From positions 2,976,001 to 3,040,000 of the forward strand of contig NZ_CP170547.1 in NCBI RefSeq assembly GCF_042695135.1: a stretch of DNA of 64,000 bases. Reading direction: 5' to 3'. Source of the stretch: Epilithonimonas sp042695135 (GTDB lineage Bacteria; Bacteroidota; Bacteroidia; Flavobacteriales; Weeksellaceae). Shown here one piece after another: positions 27,729 to 36,383 of the stretch. The notes beneath the pieces were generated by a model. The model worked only from the letters and a program-made list of their open reading frames with translations. It had not been told where the DNA came from and did not search any database. How positions within the stretch are numbered: the stretch's first letter is position 1; every line of letters starts with the position of its first letter. Both the position numbers and the translations under genes were made by a program.

Positions 27729-28817
27729 TTACTTTTTTACTTGATTAGATTTAAACGCCTCCATTAATTCAATAAAATCATCAAATAGATAATTCGCATC
27801 CTCTGGTCCTGGACTAGCTTCCGGGTGGTATTGAACTGAGAAACAAGGATGAATTTTGTGTTTCAAACCTTCGTTGGTTCTGTCGTTCAGTGCGATGTGT
27901 GTTTCTATTAAATCAGTATTTTTCAAAGATTCTTGGTCAATTGCATAACCGTGATTCTGAGAAGTGATTGCTACTTTATTTTTTTCTAAATCCAAAACCG
28001 GATGATTGCCACCTCGGTGACCAAATTTCAGTTTGTAAGTTTTTGCACCACAAGCCAAACCAATCAATTGATGCCCCAAACAAATCCCGAAAATCGGTAC
28101 TTTTCCAAGCAATCCATTAATCAATTCTGATGCACCTTTCACATCTTCCGGGTCGCCAGGACCGTTGGAAAGCATTATACCGTCTGGGTCCATTAGTAAA
28201 ATCTCTTCTGCGGTTGTGTCCTGAGAAACTACTATGATGTCGCAATTTCTTTGAGACAATTCGCGGATAATTCCCAATTTGGAACCAAAATCTACCAACA
28301 CCACTTTGAATCCTCTTCCAGGACTTGCGTAAGCTGTTTTTGTGGAAACAGATTCTACTTGGGTTGTTGGGAAGTTAGTCACTTTCAACTCTTCAACCAC
28401 AGAATTTTCGTCTGTTTCCGCGTTTACGATTTTTCCTTTTACAACCCCTTTGTTACGAAGAATTCTGGTCAGTCTTCGGGTGTCAATTCCAGAGATTCCG
28501 GATAGATTTTTCTTTTGGAACAATTCATCCAAAGTCATTTGAGTCCGGAAATTGGAAGGCAAATCGCACAATTCTTTCACGATTAAACCTTTGATTGCCG
28601 GTTCGATGCTTTCGTAATCGTCTCTGTTAATACCATAATTTCCTATCAAAGGATAGGTCATACAAACGATTTGTCCGCAATAACTTGGGTCGGAAATCAA
28701 TTCCTGATAACCCGTCATTCCTGTGTTGAAAACCACTTCGCCGGCAGTTTCCTGTTCTGCTCCGAATCCTACCCCATTGAATACTTCTCCGGATTCTAAT
28801 ATTAATTTCTTTTTCAT
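27729..28817 (-). CDS. carA: carbamoyl-phosphate synthase small subunit
   Basis: 362 residues. N-terminal CarA domain (LILESGEVFNGVGFGAE...GEVVFNTGMTGYQEL) and C-terminal class I glutamine amidotransferase with the nucleophile in FGICLGHQLIGLACG and the His-Glu pair in SVQYHPEASPGPED. It releases ammonia from glutamine for CarB. The gene is followed immediately by carB and separated from pyrB by 98 bases that contain an intrinsic terminator. Confidence 0.97.
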   Translation of the reverse strand: MKKKLILESGEVFNGVGFGAEQETAGEVVFNTGMTGYQELISDPSYCGQIVCMTYPLIGNYGINRDDYESIEPAIKGLIVKELCDLPSNFRTQMTLDELFQKKNLSGISGIDTRRLTRILRNKGVVKGKIVNAETDENSVVEELKVTNFPTTQVESVSTKTAYASPGRGFKVVLVDFGSKLGIIRELSQRNCDIIVVSQDTTAEEILLMDPDGIMLSNGPGDPEDVKGASELINGLLGKVPIFGICLGHQLIGLACGAKTYKLKFGHRGGNHPVLDLEKNKVAITSQNHGYAIDQESLKNTDLIETHIALNDRTNEGLKHKIHPCFSVQYHPEASPGPEDANYLFDDFIELMEAFKSNQVKK

Positions 28818-28889
28818 TTTTTATTTTTATTGTACAATGTAAAACGTATGATGTACAAAGACTTATTTTTAATTTTTACTCAAAAAAAA

Positions 28890-28906
28890 CACGCCCGAAA
28901 AGCGTG
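28890..28906 (-). terminator. intrinsic terminator between pyrB and carA
   Basis: CACGC/GCGTG stem, followed on the minus strand by eight T. It lies just past pyrB, so carAB needs either read-through or its own promoter in the remaining 70 bases. Confidence 0.75.
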
Positions 28907-28915
28907 AATTAATTT

Positions 28916-29818
28916 TTAATTTTGGGAGTCGACAAACTCGAAACCTTTATTCTCAAGGTCGAATTTAAGAATCGCCATTCTTGCAAAAACGCCGTTCTGC
29001 ATTTGTTTGAAGATTCTGGACCTTTCACATTCTACCAATTCCGAATCAATTTCTACACCTCTGTTGATTGGTGCTGGATGCATAATGATTGCAGTTGGTT
29101 TCATTTTCTTTTCTCTTTCTTTCGTCAACCCGAATTTCTTCAGATAATCTTCAGATTTAAAATTGAAAGTTCTCTCGTGACGCTCGTGCTGTATTCTTAG
29201 CAACATTAAAACATCCACTTCTTTCACCAAATCATCGAACTGCATATAAGTTCCGTTGACCAACATTCCTTCGTCAAACCAGAATTCTGGGCCAGAGAAA
29301 TATACTTTTGCGCCCAATCTTCTGAATAAGCCCGAACCTGAATTGGCAACTCGGCTGTGTTTTACATCGCCTACAATTCCAATCTTCAAACCTTCAATCT
29401 TTCCGAATTCCTGAATGATGGTCAAAGCGTCCAAAAGTGCCTGTGAAGGATGACTTCCAACGCCGTCGCCTGCATTCACGATACTCAATTTCGCATCCTG
29501 AAGCTGGTCGTAATATCTTTTCTCGGAATGTCTGATAACTGCCACTTCTACGCCGATAGCTTCCAAAGTTTTGATCGTGTCAAGCATCGTTTCGCCTTTT
29601 GCAATCGAACTTTTTTCAGCCTCAAAATCGATGACCTGAAGTCCGAGTTTCTTCTCCGCCACTTCAAAACTTGTCTTGGTTCTGGTACTATTCTCAAAAA
29701 AGAGGTTCGCGGCGAAAACATCACCTTTAATTTTGCTGACTTTACCATCTGCAAACTGCTGTGCTTCCTGTAAAATTTTCTCTATACTCTCCGTGGAGAC
29801 GCGTGCAAGCTTGATCAT
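28916..29818 (-). CDS. pyrB: aspartate carbamoyltransferase catalytic subunit
   Basis: 300 residues. The carbamoyl-phosphate loop FENSTRTKTSFE (Ser44-Thr47), AGDGVGSHPSQALLD, and HPAPINRGVEI near the C terminus are diagnostic. It joins carbamoyl phosphate to aspartate, the first committed step of pyrimidine synthesis. No pyrI regulatory-subunit gene or pyrR gene lies nearby. Control appears to be through the leader and terminator just upstream (see 29836-29951). Confidence 0.96.
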   Translation of the reverse strand: MIKLARVSTESIEKILQEAQQFADGKVSKIKGDVFAANLFFENSTRTKTSFEVAEKKLGLQVIDFEAEKSSIAKGETMLDTIKTLEAIGVEVAVIRHSEKRYYDQLQDAKLSIVNAGDGVGSHPSQALLDALTIIQEFGKIEGLKIGIVGDVKHSRVANSGSGLFRRLGAKVYFSGPEFWFDEGMLVNGTYMQFDDLVKEVDVLMLLRIQHERHERTFNFKSEDYLKKFGLTKEREKKMKPTAIIMHPAPINRGVEIDSELVECERSRIFKQMQNGVFARMAILKFDLENKGFEFVDSQN

Positions 29819-29835
29819 ATCTGAAATTTTTAAAT

Positions 29836-29864
29836 AAAAAAAACGAAGCCTAAAAGACTTCGTT
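29836..29864 (-). terminator. attenuator hairpin in the pyrB leader
   Basis: On the minus strand: AACGAAG, a nine-base loop, CTTCGTT, then an eight-T run. It is a canonical intrinsic terminator that ends only about 18 bases before the pyrB ATG and points into pyrB, so it must be bypassed for expression. The first stem strand begins inside the stop codon of the leader ORF, and the bases before it are strongly U-rich. Confidence 0.75.
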
Positions 29865-29937
29865 AAATATAAAAAATATTGTTGTTGTCGGCAATACTGC
29901 CAAATGTTTTTGTCGCTAAATTCTGTACCAGATTCAT
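29863..29937 (-). CDS. putative pyrB leader peptide (pyrL-like)
   Basis: A 24-codon ORF that begins MNLVQ and ends NNNIFYI-stop. It starts within a few bases of the predicted transcription start. The last five codons are AAT ATT TTT TAT ATT, a U-rich stretch where RNA polymerase would pause when UTP is low. The TAA stop shares its last two bases with the first stem strand of the terminator, so a ribosome close behind the polymerase would prevent the hairpin. This is the arrangement known from the E. coli pyrBI leader; the peptide itself need have no function. Confidence 0.55.
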   Translation of the reverse strand: MNLVQNLATKTFGSIADNNNIFYI

Positions 29938-29943
29938 TGGGTG

Positions 29944-29951
29944 CAAAGATA
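29944..29951 (-). promoter_or_regulatory. -7 element of the pyrB promoter
   Basis: Minus-strand TATCTTTG followed by CAC, an exact TAnnTTTG match. The leader ORF starts seven bases downstream. A -33 TTG at normal spacing is not evident. Confidence 0.6.
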
Positions 29952-30046
29952 CCAATATTTTCGATATGATAAAATCTTATCTATACTTTTTTATAATAAA
30001 TCAATGAACTTCTGCGCTTAAAATTTCTCCAGTCAAATATTTTCTT

Positions 30047-30054
30047 TACTTTTG
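30047..30054 (+). promoter_or_regulatory. -7 element of the Lrp-type regulator gene
   Basis: TACTTTTG matches TAnnTTTG, 16 bases before the ATG at 30071. The pyrB promoter diverges from it about 100 bases away. Confidence 0.45.
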
Positions 30055-30070
30055 AAAGAATGATATTATT

Positions 30071-30532
30071 ATGAGTTTGGACAAAAAAGACAAATTAATT
30101 CTTTCACTTCTTCAGGAGGATTCTACGCTATCAGTAAAGGAAATCTCCGAAAAAATCGGACTGACTTTCACGCCGACTTACGAGCGTATCAAAAACCTTG
30201 AGAAAAGTGGCGTTGTAGAAAAATATGTCGCCCTACTCAACCGTGAAAAGCTCGGAATCAACATCGTTGTTTACTGTAATGTTCGCCTCAAAGAGCAATC
30301 TCAAACGACACTGAAAGAATTTGAAAATTACATTTCAAAATACGATGAAGTCCAGGAAATCATCAGTCTTTCCGGCGAATATGATTATCAGTTAAAAATC
30401 CTTGCAAACGACATTTATTCCTACAATCATTTTACAGTGAATGTGATTTCAAACAGTCCTCATATTGGGCAATATCACAGTTCTATCGTATTGGCTGAAG
30501 TTAAAAAATCGACCAAATTCAAGCTGGATTAA
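30071..30532 (+). CDS. Lrp/AsnC-family transcriptional regulator
   Basis: 153 residues. N-terminal winged HTH (LDKKDKLILSLLQEDSTLSVKEISEKIG...TYERIKNLEKSGVVEKYVALLN) and a C-terminal RAM effector domain (about 70-150) with VQEIISLSGEYDYQLKIL. Feast/famine regulators bind amino acids and control amino-acid metabolism. Placed divergently from pyrB and next to the 3' end of the arginine cluster, it is a candidate regulator of either. I saw no ArgR-type repressor in the window. Confidence 0.93.
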   Translation: MSLDKKDKLILSLLQEDSTLSVKEISEKIGLTFTPTYERIKNLEKSGVVEKYVALLNREKLGINIVVYCNVRLKEQSQTTLKEFENYISKYDEVQEIISLSGEYDYQLKILANDIYSYNHFTVNVISNSPHIGQYHSSIVLAEVKKSTKFKLD

Positions 30533-30619
30533 TTTCAAGTCTCTCGCAGATTTAGCAAATTCAGCAGATTTCAAATAATCTGCAAAATCAGTTTTATCTG
30601 CTAGAAAAAATCAAAATGC

Positions 30620-31924
30620 TTATCCTAATAATTTATCTCTAACTTTATTAAACTGATATTCGATTTCGTCGAGACAAAGGTTTCCCAAACTGCCTTGATG
30701 AGAATGATTGAGTTCCTTATAATTGTATTCAAACAAACCATTTTCTATTTCCTGACCGATTTGGATGTAAGCATCTCGAAATGATTTTCCATTCTTTACT
30801 TCTTCATTGATTTTTTCCACGCTGAAGATGTATTTGTACTTTTCGTCGTCCAGAATATTATCTTTCACTTCGATGTTTGGAAGCGTGTAAATAAGGATTT
30901 CGAGACATTCTTTCAAAGAATCGATGGCTGGGAAAAGGATTTCTTTTGTCAATTGCAAATCTCTGTGATAACCAGAAGGCAAATTATTCGTAACTAAAAT
31001 CAATTCATTCGGCAAAGCCTGAATTCTGTTGCATCTTGCTCTTACCAACTCAAAAATATCCGGATTTTTTTTGTGCGGCATAATGCTGCTTCCAGTCGTA
31101 AATTCTTTTGGAAAGCGTATAAAATCGAAGTTCTGACTTAAATAAAGACAAACATCGTAAGAAAATTTGCTTAAAGTCCCAGCCAAAACCGACAATGAAT
31201 TTGCCAATAATTTTTCGGATTTCCCACGCGTCATCTGCGCATAAACCACATTGTGATTCAATGTTCTGAAACCGAGTTTGTAAGTCGTACTTTCTCTGTC
31301 AATCGGGAACGACGAACCGTAGCCAGCGGCCGAGCCTAGTGGATTTTTATTAATGATATTCTTCGTTGCAAAAAGCAATTCCAAATCGTCCACCAAAGAT
31401 TCTGCATACGCGCCAAACCACAATCCAAAAGACGACGGCATCGCCACCTGCAAATGCGTGTAGCCAGGCAGCAAAACGTCTTTGTGAAGATTGGCTTTGT
31501 CTTTCAGGATTTGAAAAAATAAATCGGTCAGTTCTGTGATTTCTCTGATTTCGTCAATCAAGTATAATTTGATATCCGTCAAAACCTGGTCGTTTCTTGA
31601 CCTTGCGGTGTGGATTTTCTTTCCTGTTTCGCCTAATTTTTCTATAAGGATATTTTCGATTTGAGAATGGATATCTTCTGCGGTTTTATCGATTTCGAAA
31701 GTTTCTTTTTCGATTTCCGAAAGAACTTCTTCCAAAACCGCCACGATTTCCTGCTCTTCATCAAGGCGAATCAACCCAACTTCTGCCAACATTTTTGAGT
31801 GGGCGATAGAACCCAGTACATCGTATTTTGCTAATCTGTCGTCAAAATCCAGGTCTTTTCCGACCGTGAATTTTGTAACCAAATCATTGGTTGTGGTGTT
31901 GTCTTTTTGCCAGATTTTTTTCAT
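30620..31924 (-). CDS. argH: argininosuccinate lyase
   Basis: 434 residues. Fumarase/ASL superfamily signature GSSIMPHKKNPDIFE (catalytic Ser loop), with TAEDIHSQIE and TARSRNDQVLTDIKLY upstream. It splits argininosuccinate into arginine and fumarate, the last step of the pathway. It is the last gene of the arginine cluster, separated from argE by a 275-base gap full of repeats. Slightly shorter than E. coli ArgH (457), with the C-terminal helices reduced. Confidence 0.95.
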   Translation of the reverse strand: MKKIWQKDNTTTNDLVTKFTVGKDLDFDDRLAKYDVLGSIAHSKMLAEVGLIRLDEEQEIVAVLEEVLSEIEKETFEIDKTAEDIHSQIENILIEKLGETGKKIHTARSRNDQVLTDIKLYLIDEIREITELTDLFFQILKDKANLHKDVLLPGYTHLQVAMPSSFGLWFGAYAESLVDDLELLFATKNIINKNPLGSAAGYGSSFPIDRESTTYKLGFRTLNHNVVYAQMTRGKSEKLLANSLSVLAGTLSKFSYDVCLYLSQNFDFIRFPKEFTTGSSIMPHKKNPDIFELVRARCNRIQALPNELILVTNNLPSGYHRDLQLTKEILFPAIDSLKECLEILIYTLPNIEVKDNILDDEKYKYIFSVEKINEEVKNGKSFRDAYIQIGQEIENGLFEYNYKELNHSHQGSLGNLCLDEIEYQFNKVRDKLLG

Positions 31925-31945
31925 TTTCTTATATTTTGATGTTTT

Positions 31946-32022
31946 GAACGCAAAGCGCGCAAAGTTTTTTTAACAACTAACTGTTTTATTAAGGTTCGCA
32001 AAGGCGCTTACGCTCAGCTAAG
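31946..32022. repeat. interspersed CGCAAAG-type repeat, copy between argH and argE
   Basis: GAACGCAAAGCGCGCAAAG, a T-run with TAACAACTAACTG, then AAGGTTCGCAAAGGCGCTTACGCTCA. Nearly identical to the copy at 35115-35190. Confidence 0.8.
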
Positions 32023-32059
32023 ACTAAATTTTTAAGCTCATTTGAAGTGAAGACAAATC

Positions 32060-32192
32060 TTCAGCTTTGCGAAGCTGCAGCCCGACTTGAACGGAGCTCT
32101 TTTTTTCATTGCGAATATTGTCAAGTTCTATTGATTGACTCACTTCAATCGCAATGAAAAAAAAGCGGGAGTGGAAGGCGGAAAAGCGGCCC
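32060..32192. repeat. interspersed palindromic element, second copy
   Basis: Arms TTTTTTTCATTGCGA (32100-32114) and TCGCAATGAAAAAAA (32149-32163) are perfect over 15 bases with a 34-base loop. Outside lie AGCCCGACTTGAACGGAGC and AGCGGGAGTGGAAGGCGG. Same layout as 3960-4085 but a diverged sequence. Confidence 0.75.
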
Positions 32193-32199
32193 AAATTAT

Positions 32200-33281
32200 T
32201 TACAATATTTTTTCTAATATTTTGATATAAACATCGATGCCTTCTCGGATTTCGTCGATGTAAATAAATTCGTCTGCGGTGTGGGAACGCAAGCTGTCAC
32301 ATGGTCCCAATTTGACCGATGTGCACGGAATAATCGCTTGGTCCGAGGATGTTGGCGAACCGTAAGTCGTCCTGCCCAACGCCAATCCAGCCTGAACAAA
32401 CGGATGATTGACGTCAATTTTTGAGGAGTTGAGACGGAACGACCTCGGCGTCAGTTTTGATTTCATCTCCGACTGGATGATTTCGAAAACTTCTCGATTT
32501 GAATATTCGTCTGTCACGCGAACATCTAATGTGAAATTGCATTTTTCGGGAACGACATTGTGTTGCGTTCCAGCGTTGATGACGGATAACGTCACTTTCA
32601 CTTCGCCAAGATATTCAGACACTTTTGGGAATTTGAAATCGAGGATGTTTTGCAAATCCTTCATACATTTTACAATCGCATTGTCATCGTTCGGATGTGC
32701 GGCGTGAGAAGGCGTTCCCAGCATTTCGCCGTCGATTACCAAAAGACCTTTTCTGCAATCGCAAGATTCATTTTTGTAGGTTCTCCAACGATTGCCAATT
32801 CGACGTTCGGAAGCTGTGGAAACAAGGCTTCGATGCCGTCCAAACCGGAGATTTCTTCTTCGGCTGTCAAAGCAATGACTAAATTATGAGTCAAATCTTC
32901 AGCTTCATAAAAATAAAGAAAAGTCTGCGCCATCGCTACCAAAGATGCGCCTGCATCGTTGCTTCCCAAACCGAATAATTTGCCGTCTTTTTCCACCGGA
33001 ATAAATGGGTCCAAAGTGTATGCTTTGTTCGGTTTTACCGTGTCGTGGTGCGTGTTGAGGAGAATCGATGGTTTGCCGGCGTCAAAATGTTTGTTGGTTG
33101 CCCAAATGTTATTTTTGAATCGATTGACCTTCAATTGATGCTCATTGAAAAAGCATTCGATGATGAGCGAAGCGTTGTATTCGTCGCGACTCATAGATGG
33201 TGTTGCGATGAGTTTTTTCAGTAATTTGACGGCGTTTTCCGCAAGTTCTTCTCTGCTAAAGACAGATTTCAGTTCCTTCAT
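32200..33281 (-). pseudogene. argE: M20 acylornithine/acylcitrulline deacylase, frameshifted
   Basis: Two overlapping frames together encode one M20 peptidase-family deacylase of about 360 residues. The 5' part (33281 to about 32748) has LLNTHHDTVKPN, GLGSNDAGASLVAM and LTAEEEISGLDG, the metal ligands and catalytic Glu. The 3' part carries GTPSHAAHPNDDNAI and the closing GPCDSLRSHTADEFI. The frames join at 32747-32748, where the minus strand reads AGAAAAGGTCTTTTGG; one added G would restore AEKGLLVIDGE. The likely role is removing the acyl group from citrulline or ornithine in the arginine pathway. It overlaps argB by 26 bases. A sequencing error in the G run is as likely as a true mutation. 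Confidence 0.85.
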
Positions 33282-34047
33282 TTCCTTGTTTTATTTGGTC
33301 TGACAGTTTTTTTTCGTTAATCAAAGACACTTTCTGGACGCTGTTTTCTTTGGCCTTGAAAGCATTTTCGAGTTTTGGTAAAATTCCCTTGTGAAGTTTT
33401 CCTTTTGATTTTAATTCAGAAAATTCATTTTTATTAATGGTTTTAAGATTTGAATCCTCGTCTTCCACATCTTCTAAAACCCCGTTTTTATCGAAGCAGA
33501 ACAACAATTCTGTCTCGAAATTTTTTGATAAAGCCTGGGCAATAGTTCCGGCAATCGTGTCTGCGTTGGTGTTTAACAGATTTCCTTTTTTATCGTGAGT
33601 GATTGCAGAAAACACCGGAGCCAAACCCAGATTTATCATATTTGTAATCAATTCCTGATTGATACTTTTTTCATTAATATCGCCAACAAATCCAAAATTG
33701 ATGGTTGGATGCTGACGCTTTTCAGCTTGAATTAAATTTCCGTCTGCACCGGAAAATCCCATCGCGTTGCAATTGAAACTCTGCAATTTTGCCACAATAT
33801 TTTTGTTGATTCGGCCGGCGTAAACCATTGTTACGAGCTTCAAAGTTTTCTTGTTTGTAATCCTGCGACCATCGATCATCGTCTGCGTGATTTTCAGTTT
33901 TTCCGCTAGAGTTTCTGCAATCTTTCCACCGCCGTGAATCAAGATTTTGGCGCCTTCGATTTGAGAAAACTGCTGAAGAAAAGCTTTCAATGATTTTTTG
34001 TCATCGATTAAAGCGCCTCCGATTTTTATGATGTGTAGTTTTTGCAT
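33256..34047 (-). CDS. argB: N-acylglutamate kinase
   Basis: 263 residues, amino-acid kinase fold: IIKIGGALIDD at the N terminus, ILIHGGGKIAETLAEKL for the substrate/phosphate loop, and NLLNTNADTIAGTIAQAL for the nucleotide site. It phosphorylates the gamma-carboxyl of N-acetyl- (or here perhaps N-succinyl-) glutamate. The C-terminal argE coding region begins before argB ends, so the two are coupled. Confidence 0.92.
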   Translation of the reverse strand: MQKLHIIKIGGALIDDKKSLKAFLQQFSQIEGAKILIHGGGKIAETLAEKLKITQTMIDGRRITNKKTLKLVTMVYAGRINKNIVAKLQSFNCNAMGFSGADGNLIQAEKRQHPTINFGFVGDINEKSINQELITNMINLGLAPVFSAITHDKKGNLLNTNADTIAGTIAQALSKNFETELLFCFDKNGVLEDVEDEDSNLKTINKNEFSELKSKGKLHKGILPKLENAFKAKENSVQKVSLINEKKLSDQIKQGNEGTEICL

Positions 34048-34131
34048 TTATTATTTTGCCTTTATATTTCGGCTAAAGCCAATTTAATTCCATCCGCATA
34101 AACGGGCTAAAGCCCGCTCCTATTGATATTT

Positions 34132-35100
34132 TCAATTCTCATCTTTCCTATTAATATCATCTAAGATTTCACTGAAAACCGCTTGTGCAGAAAAAATTCT
34201 GTTTTTTGCCTGCTGATAAATGATTGAGTTTTTGCCGTCCATTACTTCATCACTTAACTCCAGATTTCTACGGACGGGAAGGCAATGCATTACTTTTGCA
34301 TTGTTAGTTAATTCTAATTTTTCATTGGTCAACATCCAGTTTTCTCCAACTTTCGGCATCGCTGTATAATCTTCAAACGACGACCAGTTTTTCACATAAA
34401 CAAAATCTGCGTCTTTCAACGCTTCGTCCTGATTATGAATTATTTTTGTGTCTTTTGTGAAATTTTTATCCAAATCGTAACCTTCCGGATTTGCAATCAC
34501 GAAGTCAACGTCCATTTGTTGCATCCATTCTGTGAATGAGTTTCCAACAGCCTGTGCAATCGGTTTGATGTGAGGCGCCCAAGTCAAAACGACTTTTGGT
34601 TTTCTGTCTTCTTTCCAGTTTTCTGTAATTGTGATGCAATCTGCCAAACTTTGCAACGGATGACGGGTTGCAGATTCTAAAGAAATCACGGGAACTTTGG
34701 CGTGTTTCAAAAATTGGCTTAGAATGCTTTCGTTCACATCATCTTCTTTGCTTTTCATTCCTGCGAAACATCGTACGGCGATGATATCACAATATTGATT
34801 CAGGACTTCGATAGCGTCTTTGATATGTTCAACAGTGTCGCCGTTCATCACCGTTCCATCAGAGAATTCAAGATTCCAAGCTTCTTGAGCAGCATTGAGT
34901 GTTAGGACATTTAATCCTAAATTTTGTGCAGCAATTTGGGAACTCAATCTTGTTCTGAGACTGGAATTAAGGAAAACCAACCCAATTGTTTTTCCTTTTT
35001 CCTTAATTGGATTTTGTAATGGATTTTCTTTTATTTTTAAAGCTTTTGCAATGATTCCTTGCAAATTATCTATATCGTAAACCGAAGTGAAATTTTTCAT
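34132..35100 (-). CDS. argF': N-acylornithine carbamoyltransferase (ArgF', probably succinyl type)
   Basis: 322 residues. Carbamoyl-phosphate loop FLNSSLRTRLS (45-53) and the closing HCLPVRRNLELSDE mark the acylornithine group rather than ordinary ornithine carbamoyltransferase. The residue that sets acyl preference (Glu92 in Xanthomonas AOTCase, Pro90 in Bacteroides fragilis SOTCase) aligns with Val90 here, in GTVMNGDTVEHI. From published single-site mutants as I recall them, Val at this place favours N-succinylornithine. The reaction gives N-acylcitrulline, later deacylated by ArgE. Confidence 0.93.
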   Translation of the reverse strand: MKNFTSVYDIDNLQGIIAKALKIKENPLQNPIKEKGKTIGLVFLNSSLRTRLSSQIAAQNLGLNVLTLNAAQEAWNLEFSDGTVMNGDTVEHIKDAIEVLNQYCDIIAVRCFAGMKSKEDDVNESILSQFLKHAKVPVISLESATRHPLQSLADCITITENWKEDRKPKVVLTWAPHIKPIAQAVGNSFTEWMQQMDVDFVIANPEGYDLDKNFTKDTKIIHNQDEALKDADFVYVKNWSSFEDYTAMPKVGENWMLTNEKLELTNNAKVMHCLPVRRNLELSDEVMDGKNSIIYQQAKNRIFSAQAVFSEILDDINRKDEN

Positions 35101-35114
35101 TTGATTAATTTTTT

Positions 35115-35190
35115 GAACGCAAAGCGCGCAAATATTTTTTTTAACTACTAACTGTTTTTAAGGTTCGCAAAGGCGCTGACGCTCATCGAA
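35115..35190. repeat. interspersed CGCAAAG-type repeat, copy between argF' and argD
   Basis: GAACGCAAAGCGCGCAAAT, T-run, TAACTACTAACTG, then AAGGTTCGCAAAGGCGCTGACGCTCATCG. Confidence 0.8.
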
Positions 35191-35200
35191 GTGAATGTTT

Positions 35201-36370
35201 TTAATTCTCTGTTAAAACCTGTTTTTTCGAATCAATGGCAGTCAAAGTTCTTTCTAAAGCATTGATGAACAAATCGGATTCTCTTTCCGAAATATTGAGC
35301 GCCGGTAAAATCCGCAGAACATTCTTGTCATTAGCATTTCCGGTAAAAATAAAATGTTCAAATAATAATTCTTTCCTGACATCTGCACAAGCTTGGTCGA
35401 GCTCGATTCCAATCATCAGACCACGCCTTTTGATGTTTTTGATGTGTGGGAAATCTTTGATTTTTTCTTCGATGTAAGCTCCTATTTTTTCAGAATTTTG
35501 AATCAAATTTTCATTTTCAATCACTTCCAAAACTGCAATTCCAGCCACGCAAGCCAGATGATTTCCTCCAAATGTAGTTCCCAATAATCCGTAACTCGCC
35601 TCGAATTTTGGACTAATCAAAACGCCTCCAATCGGAAAGCCATTTCCCATTCCTTTCGCAACCGTAATCAAATCCGGTTTGATGTCGAATTCCTGATGGG
35701 CAAAGAATTTTCCGGAACGTCCGTAACCAGACTGCACTTCGTCTAAAATCAAAACCGCATTATTTTCTTTGCACAATTTTTCAATCATTAAAATGAAATC
35801 TTTGTCCAATATATTAATACCGCCAACACCTTGAATTCCTTCGACAATCACTGCAGAAATTTCGTTTTGATTTTCTGTAAAAATCTTTTTTAGTTCTTCA
35901 GAATTATTGAATTCACATTTGATAAAATTCTCAGATTCATTGACTGGTGCGACGATTTTCGGATTATCTGTTACCGCCACAGCAGCGGAAGTTCGGCCGT
36001 GGAAAGCTTCTGAAAAATAAATGACTTTCTTTTTTCCATTGTAGAATGAAGCCAGTTTCAAAGCATTTTCATTCGCTTCTGCTCCGGAATTGCATAAAAA
36101 CAATGAATAGTCTTCGTAACCTGATAATTTTCCTAATTTTTCAGCCAATTCAGTTTGTAAATTATTCTGAACCGAATTGGAATAAAAACTGATTTTCTCC
36201 AATTGATTTTTCAATTTCTCAACATAATGCGGATGGTTGTGACCGATGGAAATCACTGCGTGACCACCATAAAAATCGAGGTATTTTTGGCCTTTTTCAT
36301 CCCAAAGGAAAGAACCTTCGGCTTTGACAGGATTGATGTTGAAAAGTGGATATACGTTGAATAAATTCAT
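35201..36370 (-). CDS. argD: N-acylornithine aminotransferase
   Basis: 389 residues from the ATG at 36370 (MNLFNVYPLF); the frame extends seven codons further upstream. Class III PLP aminotransferase: FLCNSGAEANENALKLA (phosphate loop), FHGRTSAAVAVT, ILDEVQSGYGRSGKFFAHQ, and the PLP lysine in LITVAKGMGNGFPIGG. It converts N-acylglutamate semialdehyde to N-acylornithine with glutamate as amino donor. Confidence 0.94.
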   Translation of the reverse strand: MNLFNVYPLFNINPVKAEGSFLWDEKGQKYLDFYGGHAVISIGHNHPHYVEKLKNQLEKISFYSNSVQNNLQTELAEKLGKLSGYEDYSLFLCNSGAEANENALKLASFYNGKKKVIYFSEAFHGRTSAAVAVTDNPKIVAPVNESENFIKCEFNNSEELKKIFTENQNEISAVIVEGIQGVGGINILDKDFILMIEKLCKENNAVLILDEVQSGYGRSGKFFAHQEFDIKPDLITVAKGMGNGFPIGGVLISPKFEASYGLLGTTFGGNHLACVAGIAVLEVIENENLIQNSEKIGAYIEEKIKDFPHIKNIKRRGLMIGIELDQACADVRKELLFEHFIFTGNANDKNVLRILPALNISERESDLFINALERTLTAIDSKKQVLTEN

Positions 36371-36383
36371 TTTTACATTTTTT

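Noticed and set aside
28829..28860. TTGTACAA palindrome upstream of carA as an operator
   Set aside because: The words GTACAATGT...ATGTACAAAG belong to a low-complexity intergenic repeat style common in these genomes, so the match is probably chance.
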